Source: an uncultured Eubacteriales bacterium
GTDB taxonomy: Bacteria > Bacillota > Clostridia > Lachnospirales > Bianqueaceae
Assembly: GCA_902493345.1 (NCBI GenBank)
Contig: CABUPM010000046.1
Location: forward strand, 1 to 18,654
Length of the DNA stretch: 18,654 bases
Direction: 5' to 3'
In this document: positions 14,595-18,654 of the stretch, in pieces
Layout: every line of letters starts with the position of its first letter
How positions within the stretch are numbered: position 1 is the stretch's first letter
Program-made: the position numbers and the translations under genes
The notes under the pieces: model-generated
The model's input: only the letters and a program-made list of their open reading frames with translations
Told to the model about the DNA's origin: nothing
The model's database searches: none

Positions 14595-15316
14595 GGATGA
14601 GTGCCAGTATAGAGCTGACGCCCCGGCTGGAACAGGTCGCAGAATATATTCCGGCAGGTGAGAGTGTTATCGATATAGGAACCGATCACGCTTATCTGCC
14701 GCTTTCTGTCATTTTATCAGGAAAGTGCCCGAGAGCTATAGCGGCGGATGTCCGTCCGGGCCCATTGGAAGCGGCCAGAAAGCACATTCAGGAGTATCAT
14801 GCGGAAGAGAAAGTCGCAGTCAGGCTTTCCAACGGTTTGGATGCTTTTTTGCCGGAGGAGCTGGAGTGCGTGGTGATGGCCGGAATGGGCGGACATCTGA
14901 TCGCGGAGCTGATAGTAAGGGCCGGGAGTCAGAGACGCTTGGATTACTGCCGCACGCTGGTCCTGCAGCCCCAGTCGGAGCCGGATCGGGTGCGCCGGGC
15001 ATTGCATGAGGCCGGATGGCAGATAAAAAAAGAAGCCATGACAGAAGACCGAGGCAAATTTTATGTCGTGATGCAGGCCGTTCCTGGACAGGAGCGCTAC
15101 AGCGAAGAGGAATATGAGTATGGCCGCCGGCTGTTTGAACTCCGGGATCCGGTTTTTTACAGAGTCCTGACAGCGCGGACCGAAAAGGACCGGAAGATCA
15201 GGACAGCGCTTCAGGAGAGGGACAACGCTTCCGAGACAGTGCGTCTTCGCTTGAAGGAGTTGGACAATATGATCCGTCTGGAAGAAAGGATGCTGAGAGC
15301 ATGGGATGCACAGTAA
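14591..15316 (+). CDS. trmK: tRNA (adenine-22-N1)-methyltransferase
   Basis: This 241-residue class I SAM-dependent methyltransferase of the TrmK family (DUF633) makes m1A22 in tRNA. The N-terminal Rossmann part shows motif I VIDIGTDHAYLP (26-37, with D28, G30, D32), an acidic strand end AADVRP that would bind the SAM ribose, and the family motif VVMAGMGG (about 95-101). The C-terminal part is a charged helical coil (ELRDPVFYRVLTART, LKELDNMIRLEERML), as in the B. subtilis enzyme. The ATG at 14591 overlaps the rpoD stop; an in-frame ATG at 14597 is a possible alternative. The gene position directly after rpoD and before the Nif3 gene is conserved in Firmicutes. Its own 3' end overlaps the next gene by 16 nt. 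Confidence 0.92.
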   Translation: MRMSASIELTPRLEQVAEYIPAGESVIDIGTDHAYLPLSVILSGKCPRAIAADVRPGPLEAARKHIQEYHAEEKVAVRLSNGLDAFLPEELECVVMAGMGGHLIAELIVRAGSQRRLDYCRTLVLQPQSEPDRVRRALHEAGWQIKKEAMTEDRGKFYVVMQAVPGQERYSEEEYEYGRRLFELRDPVFYRVLTARTEKDRKIRTALQERDNASETVRLRLKELDNMIRLEERMLRAWDAQ

Positions 15317-16095
15317 AGGAGATTGCGGACAGGATGGCCGGATGGGCGGATCCTGCATGGGCGGAAAGCTATGATAACTGCGGACTGCTGATCGGGCATG
15401 GAGAACAACAGGTGGATTCTGTGGTAACGGCGCTGGATGTGACAGAAGAGACGGTGGATTACGCGATTCGTATGGGTGCCCAGATGATCGTCGCGCATCA
15501 TCCGCTCATTTTCCATCCGGTCAAGTCGATTGTGGATGATACAAGGGACGGAGCAAGGCTTCTTAAGATCATCGAACACCGGCTGGCGGTCTATGCGGCG
15601 CATACCAATATGGACGCGGCTCTGGGCGGCACCAATGATATCGCGGCGGAGCGGCTGGGCCTGCTCTATGTACGGTCGCTGTCTCCTGTAGGAGGAGACA
15701 CGGGAGCCGGAATGGGACGGGTTGGCAATCTGCCCAAGGCGATGAGCGTCCGGGAATTTGCCCTATATGCCAAGGATGCCTTTGACGCGGAGAGTGTCCG
15801 TATGGTCAGCCGGGATCAGGAGCGGACCGTGTATAGAGTAGCGCTGTGTACCGGTAAGGGAATGAGCTTCTTTGAAGAAGCTGTCCGTCAGCATGCCGAT
15901 GTGTATCTTACCGGGGATGTGACCTATCATGAGGCGGAAGCGGCGCTGGCCGGAGATGTGAGCATCGTGGACGCCGGACATTTTTCAACCGAGCTTCCGA
16001 TCGCGGAGGCGATGGCGCAGTATTTGCAGCAGGAGGAAGAGGGCCTGCAGGTATATCCGTTTACCGCGCAGACCAATCCCTTTCAGACATTATAA
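15301..16095 (+). CDS. Nif3-like dinuclear metal-centre protein (YqfO family)
   Basis: This 264-residue protein is the short form of the Nif3/DUF34 family, lacking the central PII-like insert found in B. subtilis YqfO. ATG 15301 lies within the end of trmK and has GAAAGGA 11 nt upstream. Metal ligands expected for the family are visible: H66-H67 in VAHHPLIF, H101 and D105 in HTNMDAA, and H227 and E231 in AGHFSTE. These would bind two metal ions in a toroidal hexamer. Family members are often labelled GTP cyclohydrolase type 2, but that activity is not general and the cellular role is unsettled. The trmK-Nif3 pair is conserved across Firmicutes, suggesting a linked function that the sequence does not reveal. 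Confidence 0.93.
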   Translation: MGCTVKEIADRMAGWADPAWAESYDNCGLLIGHGEQQVDSVVTALDVTEETVDYAIRMGAQMIVAHHPLIFHPVKSIVDDTRDGARLLKIIEHRLAVYAAHTNMDAALGGTNDIAAERLGLLYVRSLSPVGGDTGAGMGRVGNLPKAMSVREFALYAKDAFDAESVRMVSRDQERTVYRVALCTGKGMSFFEEAVRQHADVYLTGDVTYHEAEAALAGDVSIVDAGHFSTELPIAEAMAQYLQQEEEGLQVYPFTAQTNPFQTL

Positions 16096-16113
16096 TCAAG
16101 GAGGGTATAGAAG

Positions 16114-17790
16114 ATGAGCGGAATCAAGATGATGCTTCCGAACGGCTCCGTCAAGGAAGTGCCGGCCGGAACAACGCTGGAAGAAATCAGCCGGATGGAC
16201 GGCGTTCTGGATAGTCCGTCTCCCGTGATGGCGGCAATGGTAAATGGCAAGATCACTGAGCTGTCGGTGCCCATGATGGAAAGTGCCCAGCTGGTATTTT
16301 TGACGCTGGCGCATATGGACGGATACCGCATCTATCAGCGGAGTCTCCTTCTGCTCTTCTTACGCAGCGCCAATGAAGTGCTGGAGCCGGGAGCCAGAAT
16401 CTATGTCAAGCATTCGATCGGCAACGGGATCTATTGCGAGATTGAACAGTCCGAACTGTTCCAGAAGGATCCGCAGGAAGCGGTGCGGCGCATTGAAGCG
16501 CGGATGCGGGAGCTGGTTAATAAGCCGGAACGCATTCAGCAGATGCTGTTGGACCTCCCGGACGCGATGGAAAAAGCAAAGGAGATGGGACTGAACGCCA
16601 GACTCCGCCTGTTCCGCTACCGGAGATTTTCAGTGGTGCATATGTACCAGTTCGGAAAGTATCAGGATTATCTCTATGGCTTTATGCTGCCGGACAGCAG
16701 TCGCTTGGGGCATTTTGGGCTTCAGACCTATGAAGAAGGCGTGGTCCTCCTGATGCCGACACGCCGATACCCTCATGAGGTACAGCCATTCCGACCGATG
16801 CCCAAGCTTTTTGAGATTTTCCAGCAATCCAGGGATTGGAGCCGAATCCTTCACGCGGCGGATATCGGCGCGCTGAACGAACAGATATCGGCAGGAAAAC
16901 TTCGTGAGCTGGTCTATACCTCGGAGGCGCTCCATGCCAAGCATATTTCTAATATCGCACAGGAGATTTCTTCCAGAGAAAAGCTGCAGCTTGTGCTGAT
17001 TGCCGGACCTTCTTCATCTGGCAAGACAACTTTCGCACGCAAGCTTTGCATACAGCTGCGGGCGGAGGGGATGGTGCCGCATCTGATCTCGGTCGACAAT
17101 TATTTTAAGAATCGTGAAGACACGCCGCTGGACGAAGACGGAGCGCCGGATTTTGAATCCTTGGACGCCTTGGACTGCGAGCAGTTCCAGAAGGATCTAG
17201 AGGCGCTTCTGGATGGTCAGGAAGTCAATATGCCCACATACAACTTTAAGACAGGACGGCGGGAATACCGCGGCGGAATCATGAAGCTCGGAGCCAGCGA
17301 CGTGCTGGTGGTGGAGGGGATTCACTGTCTGAATGAAGAGCTGACCGCTTCTATCCCTCGTGAGAAAAAGTATAAGATCTATATCAGCGCGTTGACGCAG
17401 TTGGGAATCGATGAACACAACCGGATTCCGACCACGGACGGACGGCTTCTTCGGAGAATTGTGCGGGATCATCAGTTCCGCGGAACTTCGGCGGCGCAGA
17501 CCATCCGTATGTGGGAATCGGTACGCCGTGGGGAAGACCGCAATATCTTTCCTTTCCAGGAACAGGCGGATGTGATGTTCAATTCAGCGCTTCCCTATGA
17601 GATGGCGATTCTCAAACAGTTTGCCGAGCCGCTGCTGTTCCGGATCGATCAGGGAACACCGGAATATGCCGAAGCGAGGAGATTGATCAAATTCCTGGAT
17701 TATTTCCAGGGCGTGTCCAGCGAAGAGGTGCCGCAGATATCCATCTTGCGGGAATTTATCGGGGGCAGCGTATACGAGCATATGGAGTAA
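16114..17790 (+). CDS. TGS-domain nucleoside (uridine) kinase-like fusion
   Basis: This 558-residue protein starts at ATG 16114, 8 nt after AAGGAGGG. The first 60 residues look like a TGS/ubiquitin-like domain (LPNGSVKEVPAGTTLEEI, MVNGKITELSVPM). Residues about 65-230 resemble the second N-terminal domain of threonyl-tRNA synthetase, with IYVKHSIGNGIYCEI in place of its His-rich editing site and only a few of its metal ligands left. The C-terminal half is a P-loop kinase of the uridine kinase/phosphoribulokinase type: Walker A GPSSSGKTT (298-306), ISVDNYFKNRED, PTYNFKTGRREYRG, VLVVEGIHCL and RRIVRDHQFRG. It may phosphorylate a nucleoside, but the real substrate and the reason for the ThrRS-like front are unknown. 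It follows the Nif3 gene after an 18-nt gap, and the HelD-like gene follows after 16 nt. Confidence 0.88.
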   Translation: MSGIKMMLPNGSVKEVPAGTTLEEISRMDGVLDSPSPVMAAMVNGKITELSVPMMESAQLVFLTLAHMDGYRIYQRSLLLLFLRSANEVLEPGARIYVKHSIGNGIYCEIEQSELFQKDPQEAVRRIEARMRELVNKPERIQQMLLDLPDAMEKAKEMGLNARLRLFRYRRFSVVHMYQFGKYQDYLYGFMLPDSSRLGHFGLQTYEEGVVLLMPTRRYPHEVQPFRPMPKLFEIFQQSRDWSRILHAADIGALNEQISAGKLRELVYTSEALHAKHISNIAQEISSREKLQLVLIAGPSSSGKTTFARKLCIQLRAEGMVPHLISVDNYFKNREDTPLDEDGAPDFESLDALDCEQFQKDLEALLDGQEVNMPTYNFKTGRREYRGGIMKLGASDVLVVEGIHCLNEELTASIPREKKYKIYISALTQLGIDEHNRIPTTDGRLLRRIVRDHQFRGTSAAQTIRMWESVRRGEDRNIFPFQEQADVMFNSALPYEMAILKQFAEPLLFRIDQGTPEYAEARRLIKFLDYFQGVSSEEVPQISILREFIGGSVYEHME

Positions 17791-17806
17791 GAAAGGATTT
17801 ATAGAC

Positions 17807-18654
17807 ATGGAGAAACGGGAGAGGGAGCTGACGGAGGAGAGAGAGCATCTGACTCTGGTGCAGACGCTGATTCAGAGGGAGATGGAACAGCGCTTGGCCG
17901 AGCTTGGCGTCATGAAGCAGGATATTGTGGATTACCGCAAGGATCTGACAGAAGAGACGCTGAACGAGCAGACAAGGCTGAATAATGTGGATTCCAAGGT
18001 AAAGGAATCCCAATACAGGACAGCCTATCAGCGGGTGCTGGAATTGAGTCGGATGTACTATGCGCCGTATTTTGGAATGATCTGTTTTCGGGAAGAGGGA
18101 GAACAGGACGAAGAGAGCTACTACATCGGAAAGAGGGGCCTGACACAGGACGGGGATCCGTTGATTCTGGACTGGCGGACACCGGCGGCATCGCTTTTTT
18201 ATCAGCAGCATTTGGGCAAGATGTCATTTCGCGCGCCCGGCGGAGAGATTCCGGTAGATCTTCTGATTCGCCGACAGTATATCATCAAGGACGGGACGCT
18301 GAAGGGCATGTTTGATTCTGAACTGGATATCAAGGATGATATTCTGCAGATGGTGCTGTCTGGCAGCAGCGGCGACCGTCTCAAGGAGGTCATCGCGACG
18401 ATTCAGAAGGAGCAGGATGACCTGATTCGTGCGCCTCTGGAAGAAAATGTGCTGTTGGATGGTGTGGCCGGAAGCGGTAAGACGACGATTATTCTGCACC
18501 GTGTCGCCTATTTGCTGTACAACTATAGAGAGAGGCTCAAGGACAATATTCTGATTCTCGGGCCCAATCAGATCTTTATGGAGTACATCTCTCAGGTCCT
18601 GCCGGATTTGGGAGAGACGGAGGGGACGCATCAGAGGACTCTACGCAAGCTGGC
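17807..18654 (+). CDS. HelD-like UvrD-family helicase, 5' part (partial)
   Basis: The open frame starts at ATG 17807, 10 nt after GAAAGGA, and runs off the end of the window: 282 codons are visible without a stop. Residues 1-75 are strongly charged and helical (RERELTEEREHL, RLAELGVMKQDIVDYRKDL), consistent with the N-terminal coiled coil that HelD inserts into the RNA polymerase secondary channel. Next come YYIGKRGL and LILDWRTPAASLFYQ (about 110-145), a hallmark of HelD rather than UvrD/PcrA/Rep. Walker A GVAGSGKTT is at 219-227, followed by ILHRVAYLLY and NILILGPNQIFMEYI. HelD removes stalled RNA polymerase from DNA using ATP. Its place downstream of rpoD fits a transcription role, though the unit may have its own promoter. 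The C-terminal helicase domains are not in the window. Confidence 0.88.
   Translation, partial: MEKRERELTEEREHLTLVQTLIQREMEQRLAELGVMKQDIVDYRKDLTEETLNEQTRLNNVDSKVKESQYRTAYQRVLELSRMYYAPYFGMICFREEGEQDEESYYIGKRGLTQDGDPLILDWRTPAASLFYQQHLGKMSFRAPGGEIPVDLLIRRQYIIKDGTLKGMFDSELDIKDDILQMVLSGSSGDRLKEVIATIQKEQDDLIRAPLEENVLLDGVAGSGKTTIILHRVAYLLYNYRERLKDNILILGPNQIFMEYISQVLPDLGETEGTHQRTLRKL

Noticed and set aside
1..18654. Search by eye for CRISPR arrays, tRNA/rRNA genes, insertion sequences, attachment sites and phage or defence genes
   Set aside because: No regularly spaced repeats, transposase motifs, tRNA-like cloverleaf or defence-type proteins were seen. A small unrecognised RNA cannot be excluded without a covariance search.

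Overview
The window looks like a chromosomal segment of a low-to-mid GC Gram-positive anaerobe, most likely class Clostridia and probably Lachnospiraceae. Four things point there: strong AGGAGG-type ribosome binding sites, a serine T-box leader on serS, the dnaG-rpoD-trmK-Nif3 gene order typical of Firmicutes, and the sequence style of the SerRS, GT4 glycosyltransferase and TGS-kinase proteins. Taxonomy is inferred from protein and operon style only. No tRNA, rRNA, CRISPR array, insertion sequence or phage gene was recognised, so this reads as ordinary chromosome with a few poorly understood accessory genes.

Layout. (a) 1-2258: the 3' end of one half-size ABC exporter gene and a complete second one, overlapping by 26 nt and probably forming a heterodimer. 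(b) 2277-5317: a promoter drives a small lipoprotein gene translationally coupled (ATGA overlap) to a 787-residue secreted protein. That protein has a copper-amine-oxidase-like stalk domain at the N-terminus and a DUF5050/propeller-like C-terminus. The unit ends at a bidirectional terminator shared with the convergent serS. (c) 5331-6881, minus strand: serS with its promoter and a T-box riboswitch (specifier UCC, bulge base C). The SerRS has unusual class II motifs. (d) 6912-9398: a divergent promoter, a GT4 glycosyltransferase, a CofE-like (F420-0:gamma-glutamyl ligase family) protein and a perfect 14-bp-stem terminator form a compact two-gene unit. (e) 9428-11590: a stand-alone cytoplasmic GH78 alpha-L-rhamnosidase. 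(f) 11628-18654: two hairpins, the second a terminator lying only 24 nt before the dnaG start codon. Then come dnaG, rpoD, trmK, a Nif3-family gene, a TGS-domain/uridine-kinase fusion and the 5' part of a HelD-like helicase, all on the plus strand with short gaps or overlaps.

How the parts work together. Region (f) is the macromolecular synthesis operon: primase and the housekeeping sigma factor, extended by a tRNA methyltransferase, a metal-binding Nif3 protein, a nucleoside-kinase-like protein and an RNA-polymerase-recycling helicase. serS responds to uncharged tRNA-Ser. The least explained parts are the GT4 + CofE-like unit and the lipoprotein + stalk-protein pair. I found no clearly new system, but those two pairs deserve follow-up. 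The intergenic stretches longer than a few tens of bases (2259-2327, 5267-5330, 6618-6975, 9361-9427, 11591-11722) are each accounted for by the regulatory features listed.
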